Source of the DNA: HGM13862 sp031553915 | Lineage (GTDB): Bacteria; Bacillota; Dehalobacteriia; UBA4068 | Length of the DNA: 64,000 bases | Direction: 5' to 3' | NCBI GenBank assembly: GCA_031553915.1 | Contig: JAVBKT010000002.1 | Coordinates: forward strand, 124,001-188,000 | Shown here: in pieces, positions 56,043 through 64,000 of the stretch | How positions within the stretch are numbered: the first letter of the stretch is position 1 | Layout of the letters: every line of letters begins with the position of its first letter | Made by a program: the position numbers and the translations under genes | Notes under the pieces: generated by a model | The model's database searches: none | What the model was told of the DNA's origin: nothing | What the model saw: only the letters and a program-made list of their open reading frames with translations

Positions 56043-56816
56043 CTAAACAAAAATCCTGCTTATCAATACTGCAACAGCCACAATCCACACATAAAACGAG
56101 AAGTATTTCATCGACTTATTCTCGAGCAAACGCAAAAATATCCTGATGGCAAAATAACCGGAGAGCGCGGCCACTGCTGCGCCGGCAAAATAAGTCCACT
56201 CAATAACCAAATCCCCGGTGTTGGCCCCGCCGATAATTTCTTTGAGGGCTGCGCCTAGAATAACAGGGATGGAGATCAGAAAAGAAAAGCGGGCAGCGTC
56301 TTTTCTGGTTAATCCGCAGAGCAGGGAGCCAAAAATGGTTGAGCCGCTGCGGGAAAGCCCGGGAGTAATTGCCACCCCTTGAAAAGCGCCAATAATCAGC
56401 GCATGGCCAAAGGACATATCCTCTACTGTCTTGGTGCCGCTAAAGCGGTCGCTGATAAACAGCAAAATACCGGTAACAAATAAGGCAATGGCGACGACGG
56501 TTAAAGACTGGAACATGGCGCCAAATAAATCATCGAGGAAAAAGCCCATCAAAGCAGCTGGAATACAGCCGATAATGATCAGCCCGGTAAAACGCTGGAA
56601 TGGGTGCATCAGCAGAGCCTTAATATCCTTCCAGAAGGCAACAAAGACAGCGACCAAAGTACCTAGATGCACAAAAATGTCAAAAACAAGAACATCAGCA
56701 GTGATGCCAAAAAGGGATTGCGCTATCACCAAATGCCCGGATGAAGACACCGGCAAAAACTCGGTTAAGCCCTGAACCAGTCCTAAAATTATTGCTTCCC
56801 AAAAAGAAATAGTCAT
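56043..56816 (-). CDS. uppP: Undecaprenyl-diphosphatase
   Basis: 257 residues from ATG 56816; GGGAGGAG lies 10 nt upstream and the longer frame is unsupported. Eight or so membrane helices with BacA/UppP motifs: ILGLVQGLTEFLPVSSSGHL near 8-27 (catalytic Glu) and GVAITPGLSRSGSTI near 150-164. Recycles undecaprenyl pyrophosphate for cell-wall synthesis and affects bacitracin resistance. It is inserted between ylzJ and spoIIIE, not a usual member of that block. Confidence 0.95.
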   Translation of the reverse strand: MTISFWEAIILGLVQGLTEFLPVSSSGHLVIAQSLFGITADVLVFDIFVHLGTLVAVFVAFWKDIKALLMHPFQRFTGLIIIGCIPAALMGFFLDDLFGAMFQSLTVVAIALFVTGILLFISDRFSGTKTVEDMSFGHALIIGAFQGVAITPGLSRSGSTIFGSLLCGLTRKDAARFSFLISIPVILGAALKEIIGGANTGDLVIEWTYFAGAAVAALSGYFAIRIFLRLLENKSMKYFSFYVWIVAVAVLISRIFV

Positions 56817-56877
56817 ATAAGAAATACTCCTCCCTTCACACTCAAATATTGTAGCGCAAAAGGAGGATAAAAACAAG

Positions 56878-57099
56878 TCATGCCTGTCCCTTAATATCGA
56901 TCAAACTGCCGGGCGCAAAATTGCTTTTAAGATAATCAGCCGGGTCAGTAGAAAGCAGAGAAACGATTTCTGCCTCCCCCTGCTGATGGCTGCGAACGAC
57001 CAGCCTACAGCCCTGATATTCCACTATGCGCAAGGGCTCGGCAGCCGCATCAGTCTCTGTTGCGAAGATCACGCTTTCTGGTATGATGCTCCAAATCAC
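56878..57099 (-). CDS. YlzJ-like protein
   Basis: 73 residues from GTG 57099. GGAGG lies 9 nt upstream, inside tepA, so this gene begins within the last 50 bp of tepA in another frame. The YlzJ opening MIWSIIPESVIF and the core RIVEYQGCRLVVR match the family. Function unknown; it always accompanies tepA in Bacillota. Confidence 0.82.
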   Translation of the reverse strand: MIWSIIPESVIFATETDAAAEPLRIVEYQGCRLVVRSHQQGEAEIVSLLSTDPADYLKSNFAPGSLIDIKGQA

Positions 57100-57889
57100 G
57101 TCTTCTCGCCTCCTTTTGCGGCAAAGCTGATTTTTCTGTGACAGTTTCGCCCGGGTTCTCTTTAGCGCTAATTTGCTGCTTCAGATAGGCCAGAGCTTTA
57201 TCCAGCCCGCCCACCTCATCTATCAGGCCGCAATCAACCGCGCCCTTGCCCACAACCACCGTGCCTACATCACGCGCCAGCTCTCCTGTTGTCATCATCA
57301 TCCGCTTAAACTCACGCGTAGAGACATGAGAGTGCTCTGTGACAAATTTTATCACCCGGTCCTGCATCTTTTCCAGATAATCAAAAGACTGCTGCACCCC
57401 CACAACCATGCCGGTGAGGCGGATCGGGTGAATGGTCATGGTGGCTGTTGAGGCGATAAAGCTGCGGTCAGCGGCAACAGCAATCGGGCCGCCAATACTA
57501 TGGCCTCCGCCCAGCACCAAAGAAACTGTTGGCTTGCTCATGCTGGCAATAATTTCGGCAATAGCCAGGCCCGCCTCCACATCACCGCCGACAGTGTTTA
57601 AGATAACCATCAGCCCTTTGATATCCGGACTCTGCTCCACTGCTACCAATTGCGGAATAATATGCTCATACTTGGTCGCCTTATTTTGGCTGGGCATCAC
57701 CAGATGCCCTTCTACCTGGCCAATAATAGTGATAACATGAATATCGCTTATCATTTTCGGCAGCATTAATTCGCCATAATTTGCCAGAATATCCTCGGGA
57801 TTGGCTTGTCCGGTATCATTTTCGTCATTTGGTTCATTATCCGGGGTCAGATCAGGATTAATTTCATTGCTAAAAACAGGTATATCCAT
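57050..57889 (-). CDS. tepA: ClpP-type translocation-enhancing protease TepA
   Basis: 279 residues. Clp-like serine protease: GGDVEAGLAIAEII near 104, catalytic Ser in GGGHSIGGPIAVAAD near 138, catalytic His in MTIHPIRLTG near 160. An acidic N-terminus of about 40 residues is specific to TepA. In Bacillus it degrades signal peptides in protein export. The Shine-Dalgarno (57902-57908) overlaps the hairpin at 57895-57922. Confidence 0.9.
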   Translation of the reverse strand: MDIPVFSNEINPDLTPDNEPNDENDTGQANPEDILANYGELMLPKMISDIHVITIIGQVEGHLVMPSQNKATKYEHIIPQLVAVEQSPDIKGLMVILNTVGGDVEAGLAIAEIIASMSKPTVSLVLGGGHSIGGPIAVAADRSFIASTATMTIHPIRLTGMVVGVQQSFDYLEKMQDRVIKFVTEHSHVSTREFKRMMMTTGELARDVGTVVVGKGAVDCGLIDEVGGLDKALAYLKQQISAKENPGETVTEKSALPQKEARRRDLEHHTRKRDLRNRD

Positions 57890-57894
57890 AAAGA

Positions 57895-57922
57895 AAATGA
57901 GCCTCCTTTTGGCGGCTCATTT
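57895..57922 (-). promoter_or_regulatory. Hairpin covering the tepA ribosome binding site
   Basis: 9-bp perfect stem AAATGAGCC/GGCTCATTT with loop GCCAAAAGGA. It begins 12 bp after the RNase J stop, and the AAGGAGG Shine-Dalgarno lies partly in loop and partly in the 3' arm. It can act as a weak rnj terminator, an RNase site, or a translational switch for tepA. Confidence 0.55.
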
Positions 57923-57933
57923 AAATTGCACCT

Positions 57934-60060
57934 TTAAATCTCGCAGATAACGGCCATGATCACCGGGCGGCGGCCGGTCCTTTCCACAACATAGCGGGAA
58001 AGAACGCTGCGCATTTGATTGCGCAAATCATGAAGATTACCATCAGCGAGCTTTTCAGGTGTACAAATTGCCACCACTTTTTCTTTCATCTCACTGATAA
58101 TATGCTCATATTCCTTCTCAAATATGAATCCACGCGAGTAAATCTCCGGCCCGGATAAAATGCGCGGTTTCTTTTGCTTGGTATAAATCATCGAAAGCAC
58201 AATTACTCCGCTCTCCGAAAGCAGCCGTCTTTCTTTCAAGACCTTGCTGCCGACATCACCGACGCCCAGACCGTCAATCAAGACCCTGCCGCTGGTCACA
58301 GTGCCATTGACACGGCAGCGGCGGCGGGAAAGCTCCAAAACCTGGCCGTTTTCCAAAACCAGCGTATCTTCTGCCGGCATGCCCAATTGCTGAGCCAGCA
58401 TCGCGTGCTTATAAAGCATTCTGTATTCACCATGCACCGGCATAAAGAACCGCGGTTTCACCATGTTAATCAGCATTTTCAGCTCTTCTTTGGAAGCATG
58501 TCCGGAAACATGAATTTTCTCATTGCGTTCATGAATAACCGTGGCTCCCAAGCGGAACAGATTATCTACTGTTTTGGCTACAGTGCGCTCATTGCCCGGA
58601 ATCGGCGTAGCGGAAATAACCACTGTATCGCCTGGCATAATCTGCACCTGATGATGGTCGTTGCCGGCCATCCTCGTCAGGCCGCTTAAGGGTTCGCCCT
58701 GTGAGCCGGTAGTGACCACAACCACTTTATCCGCGGGGAGATTATTTATTTGATCAATATCAATCACCAATCCGGGCGGTATATCCAAATAGCCTAAAGA
58801 GCCGGCTACCGCCAGCATATTCTGCATACCGCGGCCAACAAAGGCTACCTGGCGCTCCGTTCGTTGGGCAGCCCAAAGAACCTGCTGCACCCGGTGTACA
58901 TGTGAGGCGAAGCTGGTGACGATAATGCGGCCTTTGGCGGAATAAAATATCCGCTCAATGCTATAGCCGACAGTACGCTCGCTTTCGGAAAAGCCCTCTT
59001 TTTCGACATTGGTGCTGTCAGAAAGCAGCAGCAAAACACCTTTTTCACCCAAGGCTGAAATGCGTCCAAAATCCATGAATTCACCGTCAATTGGCGACAT
59101 GTCCATCTTAAAGTCAGATACCACCATAACGGTGCCAATAGGAGTATGGATTGCCATACCCATCGAATCAGGAATGCTATGCGTCAAACGGAAAAACTCT
59201 ACCTTAAAAGGCCCGATATTCACTGTCTCGCGTGGTTTGACCTGCTGTAAATCCGCATCTATTCTGCCTTCGGTCAATTTGCCCTTCAGCAGGCCCAGGG
59301 TCAAGGTTGAGCCGTAAACCGGCGCTTTGATATCCTTTAACACATAGGGCAAAGCGCCGATATGGTCTTCGTGTCCATGCGTAATGCAAAAGGCCAGTAC
59401 ATTGTCTCTATTCTCTACCAAATAGCTGTAATCTGGAATAACCAGATCAATACCATACATCCCCTCTTCCGGAAAAGAGAGCCCGCCGTCGACGACGATA
59501 ATATCTTCGCCATATTGGATTACCGTCATATTTTTGCCGATTTCGCCCAAACCGCCTAAAGGAATAACTTTCAGCTTATATTCCTGGCTGGATATCTTAT
59601 TATTATTGATCGTCTGGCGAAATTTTTCCGGTGCTGCGGCTAAAGGATTAGCAATAAAAAATTGCGAGGACGAAAACTGATCCTCTTCTTTATCATGGTT
59701 GATCAGTACTTTTTTGGTTGGTTTACGTTTTTTTGCCGGCTTATCGCCGGTATCATTGTGCTTGGGCGCAACTCTCTTGGGGTTGCTTTGCGCCTGCGCG
59801 GGGGAAGACGTTTGTTTTGGCTTGTCCTCACTGCGCGGAGCAGAAGATTTGTGGCGTTTGTACGGACGCACCTGCGCTTTGCTCTCCGGTTCAGCAGTCT
59901 TGGTGCTGCCCGGCTGCTCGGCCGTAGGCTTGTCCGCAACCAGCATTTTTTCAATGGCACGGTTAACCATCACGTCTACGCCTTTAATCTTTTCTTTTCT
60001 GCTAATAGTTATTTCGCTACTTCTCTCCTTTTTTGTAGAATTATTATTCTCGTCTGTCAT
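57934..60060 (-). CDS. rnj: Ribonuclease J
   Basis: 708 residues. Metallo-beta-lactamase/beta-CASP exo- and endoribonuclease. The motif HGHEDHIGALPYVL near 232 supplies the two zinc ligands; beta-CASP follows with the DSTN and HVSGHASKEEL motifs near 350 and 520. The first 160 residues are lysine-, proline- and glutamine-rich and disordered; typical RNase J is about 555-600 residues, so this is an extra basic tail, possibly for RNA or ribosome binding. It follows dapA and precedes tepA. Confidence 0.94.
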   Translation of the reverse strand: MTDENNNSTKKERSSEITISRKEKIKGVDVMVNRAIEKMLVADKPTAEQPGSTKTAEPESKAQVRPYKRHKSSAPRSEDKPKQTSSPAQAQSNPKRVAPKHNDTGDKPAKKRKPTKKVLINHDKEEDQFSSSQFFIANPLAAAPEKFRQTINNNKISSQEYKLKVIPLGGLGEIGKNMTVIQYGEDIIVVDGGLSFPEEGMYGIDLVIPDYSYLVENRDNVLAFCITHGHEDHIGALPYVLKDIKAPVYGSTLTLGLLKGKLTEGRIDADLQQVKPRETVNIGPFKVEFFRLTHSIPDSMGMAIHTPIGTVMVVSDFKMDMSPIDGEFMDFGRISALGEKGVLLLLSDSTNVEKEGFSESERTVGYSIERIFYSAKGRIIVTSFASHVHRVQQVLWAAQRTERQVAFVGRGMQNMLAVAGSLGYLDIPPGLVIDIDQINNLPADKVVVVTTGSQGEPLSGLTRMAGNDHHQVQIMPGDTVVISATPIPGNERTVAKTVDNLFRLGATVIHERNEKIHVSGHASKEELKMLINMVKPRFFMPVHGEYRMLYKHAMLAQQLGMPAEDTLVLENGQVLELSRRRCRVNGTVTSGRVLIDGLGVGDVGSKVLKERRLLSESGVIVLSMIYTKQKKPRILSGPEIYSRGFIFEKEYEHIISEMKEKVVAICTPEKLADGNLHDLRNQMRSVLSRYVVERTGRRPVIMAVICEI

Positions 60061-60117
60061 AAAAATCTCCTATTCTTTTCTGTCCATTAGACACAAGCAA
60101 ATTAGCACTATGAAAGA

Positions 60118-60247
60118 ATGCTCTTTCCAGTGCTTCTTGGTTTATGTAATAGCTCTGTTTTTATCTTCTTTTATAAATTCTTCCCTTTTTTCTAAAAGGT
60201 AAACTAAACAATAATAAGCCATCCCTAATGGCTAAATAATAAATACC
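60118..60247. other. dapA/rnj intergenic region with a heptamer-repeat fragment
   Basis: The stretch CATCCCTAATGGCTAA at 60220-60235 matches 16 of 16 bases with 3707-3722 in the inverted-repeat element near ileS. It forms its own dyad AGCCAT/ATGGCT. The rest is AT-rich; no gene is seen. Confidence 0.6.
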
Positions 60248-61129
60248 TTAAAGCAGGCCAATATCTTGCAACATTTGATCAAGTATTGCCGCGTGCTCGG
60301 CGCTAACCTTAGTTAAAGGCAGACGGCAAGGGCCGGCCGGTAAACCAACACGGTTCAAGCAATATTTAAGCGGTAAGGGGCTGCTGCAAATAAACAGCTT
60401 GCGAAACACCTGGTAACTAGCCAAATGCAGCTCCATCGCACGTTCAGTATCTTTTTCTTCAAAAGCCGTGACCATTTCCTGGATGGCATCGCCGATCAAA
60501 TGGCTGGCCACGCTGATCACACCGCAAGCGCCCAAAGAAAGCATCGGCAAGGTCAGGCTATCATCGCCGCAGTAAATCATAAACTGAGGATCATCTATCT
60601 GCAAGCGAATCTGGCTCACCTGTTCCAGGTTGCCGGAGGCCTCTTTAACCGCCACAATATTGTCTATTTGCGAAAGAGAGGCTACTGTAGCCGGCTCCAG
60701 ATTAACACTGGTACGGCCGGGCACATTATACAAAATAACCGGCAAACTAACTGTTTGAGCGATAGCCTGATAATGGGCATAGAGACCGTCTTGCGGCGGT
60801 TTATTATAGTATGGGGTTACTGCCAGAATGGCGTCCACACCCATAGACTCGGCTTTTTTGGTCAGCTGGATGGATGAGGCTGTATCATAAGAAGAGGTAC
60901 CGGCAATCAGCGCTGCTTTGCCTTTGGTCACCTCGCGGACAGCGGCAAATAGCTTGAGCTTTTCTTCATCAGTAAGCGTGGGGCTCTCGCCGGTTGTCCC
61001 GCTGACAACCAGGGCGTCAGAGCCATGACTAAGAAGATAGGCTGCCAATTCCTGCGCCTGATCATAATTAATGCTGAGATCATCGTTAAAAGGTGTAGCC
61101 ATTGCGGTGATAACTCTGCCAAAATCCAT
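60248..61129 (-). CDS. dapA: 4-hydroxy-tetrahydrodipicolinate synthase
   Basis: 293 residues. Condenses pyruvate with aspartate semialdehyde. ATPFNDDLSINYDQAQEL near 11-28; GTTGESPTLTDEE near 45; catalytic Lys of the Schiff base in VAVKEASGNL near 161; YCGDDSLTLPML near 187. Normal length. Its product feeds lysine/diaminopimelate for wall and, through dpaAB, spore dipicolinate. AAAGGAG precedes the ATG. Confidence 0.96.
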   Translation of the reverse strand: MDFGRVITAMATPFNDDLSINYDQAQELAAYLLSHGSDALVVSGTTGESPTLTDEEKLKLFAAVREVTKGKAALIAGTSSYDTASSIQLTKKAESMGVDAILAVTPYYNKPPQDGLYAHYQAIAQTVSLPVILYNVPGRTSVNLEPATVASLSQIDNIVAVKEASGNLEQVSQIRLQIDDPQFMIYCGDDSLTLPMLSLGACGVISVASHLIGDAIQEMVTAFEEKDTERAMELHLASYQVFRKLFICSSPLPLKYCLNRVGLPAGPCRLPLTKVSAEHAAILDQMLQDIGLL

Positions 61130-61184
61130 TGTTTATGCTCCTTTCGGGCCCATGCATACCCATTAAGCTTGTCGGGTATTTTGT

Positions 61185-62198
61185 TTAGACAAGACCTTCT
61201 TTGATCAAAAGCTCAGCGATTTGAACGGTATTGGTTGCCGCGCCTTTTCTAATCTGGTCAGCAGCAATAAAAAGGGCCAAACCATTGCCTTCGCAAGAAA
61301 TGTCCTTACGAATACGCCCGACATAAACATCATCGGTATTACTGGAAAAAAGCGGCATCGGATATTTGCCGTTACCCGGATCATCAACCACAACCACGCC
61401 GGGAGCCTTGGCTAAAACAGCGCGGGCTTCGTCAGCGGAAAGCGGTTTTTCGGTTTCGATATTAATCGATTCACTATGGCTGCGGTATACCGGAACGCGA
61501 ACAGCTGTAGCCGCAACCTTCAGGTTTGGATCATGGAACATTTTTTGTGTTTCCCAGGTCATTTTCATTTCTTCTTTATAATAGTCATCATCCTTCAAAA
61601 CATCAATTTGCGGGATGACATTAAAGGCGATTTGATATTTAAAAACATCTACTGTAGCTGGTTTGCCTTCTACAATATCTTTGGTCTGCTGTTCCAGCTC
61701 AGCAATGCCCGGCAGGCCAATGCCAGAGACGGCCTGATAGGTGGAGACGACAATTCTTGTAATTTTTGCCGCATCATGAAGCGGCTTCAAGGCGGTAACC
61801 ATGATAATAGTAGAGCAATTGGGGTTGGCGATGATGCCTTTATGCCAACGCACATCTTCCGGATTAACCTCCGGCACAACGAGCGGCACATCATCATCAT
61901 AGCGGTAGGTACTGCTGTTATCCACAACAATAGCGCCTGCTGCCACAGCAGCGGGGCCAAAGGTCTTGCTGGCGCTGCCGCCGGCAAAAAGGGCAATATC
62001 TATACCATCAAAGCTATCAGCAGTGGTTTCGGCAACTGTATATTCTTGGCCCTGATAGGCAATTTTTTTACCGGCGGAACGCTCGGTAGCCAAAAGGCGC
62101 AACTCGCCTATCGGGAAATTACGCTCGGCCAAAATTTTCAACAGCTCATGCCCAACAGCGCCGCTGGCGCCAACGATAGCAATATTATAAGTCTTCAT
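61185..62198 (-). CDS. asd: Aspartate-semialdehyde dehydrogenase
   Basis: 337 residues. NADP-dependent reduction of aspartyl phosphate. GASGAVGHELLKIL near 10; catalytic Cys in NPNCSTI near 126; active-site His and the SHSES motif near 242; extended C-terminus normal. It supplies the DapA substrate. CGGAGGG precedes the ATG by 7 nt. Gene order dpaA-dpaB-asd-dapA matches the Bacillus spoVF operon. Confidence 0.96.
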   Translation of the reverse strand: MKTYNIAIVGASGAVGHELLKILAERNFPIGELRLLATERSAGKKIAYQGQEYTVAETTADSFDGIDIALFAGGSASKTFGPAAVAAGAIVVDNSSTYRYDDDVPLVVPEVNPEDVRWHKGIIANPNCSTIIMVTALKPLHDAAKITRIVVSTYQAVSGIGLPGIAELEQQTKDIVEGKPATVDVFKYQIAFNVIPQIDVLKDDDYYKEEMKMTWETQKMFHDPNLKVAATAVRVPVYRSHSESINIETEKPLSADEARAVLAKAPGVVVVDDPGNGKYPMPLFSSNTDDVYVGRIRKDISCEGNGLALFIAADQIRKGAATNTVQIAELLIKEGLV

Positions 62199-62267
62199 CG
62201 AAATTCCCTCCGTTAGTATACTTGTAAAGCAACAATGACATACAAGTGTTAATTTACATTATACTAC

Positions 62268-62876
62268 CTATAACGGAGCTTGGCAAGTCAATATTGGCTG
62301 AATTTGTTGGCCACGTAAGGCGGCGGCCAAAGTTTGGGGAATCTGTTTCATATCCGCCATCAGCGAGTTTGGTTTGTTGGCCGGATTGTCCTGACCAAAA
62401 GGCACAAAATAGCAATTTTTATAATTCATCAATGTGCCGAAATTTTTGGCATTAGCGGCTAAACCGTCATTGGTAGAAATGGCGATCACCAATGGCCGGG
62501 CATTACGCAAATGTGATTTTGCCGCCATAATCACCGGCGTATCAATAATAGCATTGGCCAGCTTGGAAATGCTATTGCCCGTGCAGGGCGCAATCAGCAT
62601 AATGTCGCATAAACCATTGGGGCCGATCGGCTCCGCTTTGGTAATGCTGTCAATGATGCTCTCCGCGCCGGAGGCTGCCAGTATGGCCTGCTGCCAGTGC
62701 TGGGCAGTGCCAAAACGCGTATCAGTATCGCGAACATGATCAGAAATAATCGGCACAATGTTAGCGCCCAAGCTTTTCAGATATTCCATTACGCTGATTG
62801 CTGCCGCTAAGGTACAAAAAGAGCCGGTCAGCGCAAAACCAATATTTTTTCCTTTGAAAATATCCTGTTCTGTCAT
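62268..62876 (-). CDS. dpaB: Dipicolinate synthase subunit B
   Basis: 202 residues. Flavoprotein-like subunit of dipicolinate synthase (SpoVFB). Rossmann-type start GKNIGFALTGSFCTLAAAISV, then IIAPCTGNSISKLANAIIDT near 95, the DFP/UbiX-type core. With DpaA it turns the DapA product into dipicolinic acid, a spore-core solute made in the mother cell. Overlaps dpaA (ATGA). Confidence 0.94.
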   Translation of the reverse strand: MTEQDIFKGKNIGFALTGSFCTLAAAISVMEYLKSLGANIVPIISDHVRDTDTRFGTAQHWQQAILAASGAESIIDSITKAEPIGPNGLCDIMLIAPCTGNSISKLANAIIDTPVIMAAKSHLRNARPLVIAISTNDGLAANAKNFGTLMNYKNCYFVPFGQDNPANKPNSLMADMKQIPQTLAAALRGQQIQPILTCQAPL

Positions 62877-63748
62877 TTTGCCCCTCCTTCCTCGCTCAAT
62901 TCCTTAATAAAACTGGGGTAAAAATCAGCCATAATCTGTCCGGCAAAAGCTGCCGCATACTTGCCCGGCATACCCCCGGCATGGATAGCTTTGATCCCTC
63001 TGCGCTCAGCAGCGACAAAATCCGTGCCTCCGGGATAAGCAGCCAGATCAATAATGGCCGTATCCCGATGCAAAAGGCCGATAATCACTTCATCCAGGAG
63101 CAGACTAGGCGCGGTATTAAAAATATAATCCGCCTCCCGCGCAGCTGCCACCAATTGCGGCCGTCCCACTACGCTATAGCCCATTTCCACCGCCTCCTGG
63201 CTGCGCTTTTGCCCGCGGTTGAGCACTGTAACATTCATGCCCAGGCCGTCCAGACGCCAAGCCAGCTCTTTGCCGATGCGGCCAAAGCCGATCAGCAAGG
63301 CTTTATGCCCCAGCAAAACACGGTCATCCAGGCTGATCGCTTCCGCTATCGCCCCTTCCGCAGTGGCAGCAGCGAGCGGTACGGCCATTCTGTCATCCTC
63401 TGTCAATTCATAAATATGGCAATGCTCCGCCTGAATGCGCAGCGTCATCGACGCTACCCCGCAAAGAATGGCTGTACCCGGAGCCAGAGCTTCAAAATCA
63501 TCTTCACCCAAATAGACCGGGTGCAGGCATAAGCTAGATAAACGCCCGTCTTTGGCCAGCGGCGGCTGCGGCAAAATACAGATATCAGCAGCACTAAAGG
63601 CGGACTTAATATCTGTTACTGTCCTGATCCCCTGCGGCAATAATTCACTGGGGCAGCCATAGGCCCAAACCTCATAACCAGCGTCCTGCAACGCTGTCAT
63701 CACCGGTATTTCCCGTTTATCCCCACCACAAAAAACTATCTTCCCCAC
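62873..63748 (-). CDS. dpaA: Dipicolinate synthase subunit A
   Basis: 291 residues from GTG 63748; AGGAGG lies 7 nt before it. The longer frame (63877) would run through the hfq terminator. Sequence MGKIVFCGGDKREIPVM agrees with SpoVFA. Rossmann NADP motif ALLIGFGRIGKELAWRLDGLG near 147-167. The dehydrogenase component of the synthase. Expression is expected from a mother-cell sigma K promoter; none was clear by eye. Confidence 0.94.
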   Translation of the reverse strand: MGKIVFCGGDKREIPVMTALQDAGYEVWAYGCPSELLPQGIRTVTDIKSAFSAADICILPQPPLAKDGRLSSLCLHPVYLGEDDFEALAPGTAILCGVASMTLRIQAEHCHIYELTEDDRMAVPLAAATAEGAIAEAISLDDRVLLGHKALLIGFGRIGKELAWRLDGLGMNVTVLNRGQKRSQEAVEMGYSVVGRPQLVAAAREADYIFNTAPSLLLDEVIIGLLHRDTAIIDLAAYPGGTDFVAAERRGIKAIHAGGMPGKYAAAFAGQIMADFYPSFIKELSEEGGAK

Positions 63749-63828
63749 AGCCATCCCTCCTAACACATACCTCATAATATTCAAATAGTGATAATAGGTG
63801 CTTGGACAGCTGCGCCTTTTCCGCAAAA

Positions 63829-63868
63829 GAAAAGAACAGCATACTCGAGTTGAGCTGCTGTTCTTTTC
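63829..63868. terminator. Terminator between hfq and dpaA
   Basis: 12-bp perfect stem (63829-63840 with 63857-63868), loop of 16, then TTTTGCGG on the minus strand. It uses the same AAGAACAGC arm as the dinB terminator. Confidence 0.85.
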
Positions 63869-63885
63869 CTCAATCAAAACTAATA

Positions 63886-64000
63886 TTAATCTTGATACGC
63901 CTCTAAATTATGCAGATCCAGAGGCTCGGTCGGAATAATGGTACTAATTGCGTGCTTGAAAATCATCTCCTGGTCTTTGCCGCAGGCAACTATTACCGTA
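63886..64000 (-). CDS. hfq: RNA chaperone Hfq, 5' end beyond window
   Basis: Only the last 37 residues and the stop are in the window. TVIVACGKDQEMIFKHAIST followed by IIPTEP fits the Sm2 motif (FKHAIST) of Hfq, and the short C-terminal tail (DLHNLEAYQD) is typical of Gram-positive Hfq. Hfq binds small RNAs and mRNAs as a hexamer. It precedes the dpaAB-asd-dapA block. Confidence 0.9.
   Translation of the reverse strand, partial: TVIVACGKDQEMIFKHAISTIIPTEPLDLHNLEAYQD

Noticed and set aside
62873..63877. dpaA start at 63877
   Set aside because: That frame crosses the hfq terminator stem; the GTG at 63748 has a ribosome site and gives the family length.

Overview
The window is a chromosomal segment of an endospore-forming member of the Bacillota, most likely class Clostridia or Negativicutes; the genus cannot be fixed from the sequence. 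The evidence is sporulation genes (spoIIR, sigG, a ymxH-type PRC-barrel gene, two coat-like proteins, the dipicolinate synthase pair dpaA/dpaB), the ylm/sepF cluster, tepA-ylzJ-spoIIIE, RNase J, and strong GGAGG-type ribosome binding sites. Most genes lie on the minus strand.

Layout. 1-13 kb (minus): tcdA fragment, rluD, lspA, a DUF5665-like gene, pyrB, ileS, then yggT, sepF, yggS and an HlyD-like gene. A 300-bp nested inverted-repeat element separates ileS from pyrB. Next come a five-gene, translationally coupled amino-acid dehydrogenase operon and nrdR. 13-16.9 kb: ymxH, spoIIR, sigG, dinB and a 43-residue zinc-ribbon gene. 16.9-19.9 kb: an isolated cassette of four tail-fibre-like genes (collagen-like fibre, seven-blade propeller, small tail protein, CBM5/12-like protein). 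Its promoter contains a LexA box, and dinB downstream has a promoter of identical geometry.

20-33 kb: FAD oxidoreductase, ECF sigma factor with a membrane-anchored beta-propeller partner, two coat-like proteins, GNAT, PPi-type phosphofructokinase, cyclophilin, CPBP protease, MerR regulator with a 19-bp-spacer promoter, typA, YkvI-like transporter, fba. 33-38 kb: ferrous iron cassette (feoB, its small Cys-rich partner, two feoA genes, a DtxR-type regulator) with three copies of one operator, then a TAXI/DUF1850 pair without its permease. 38-43.5 kb: hdeD-ftsH-zinc-ribbon operon divergent from a TetR gene, an XRE regulator and an InlB-repeat protein.

43.6-50.5 kb: hybrid histidine kinase and an island with ogt, an Ada-AlkA fusion, a DJ-1 protein, an orphan membrane protein and the 3' remnant of a large serine recombinase, next to tRNA-Leu(CAG). 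50.5-64 kb (minus): conserved block hfq, dpaA, dpaB, asd, dapA, rnj, tepA, ylzJ, uppP, spoIIIE/ftsK, rimO, pgsA, cinA-type pncC and a lipoprotein.

The best candidate for an undescribed system is the SOS-controlled tail-fibre cassette at 16.9-19.9 kb. It has a DNA-damage promoter, a structured leader with an intrinsic terminator, and a propeller gene made of seven 138-bp near-identical repeats, yet no capsid, sheath, integrase or lysis genes nearby.
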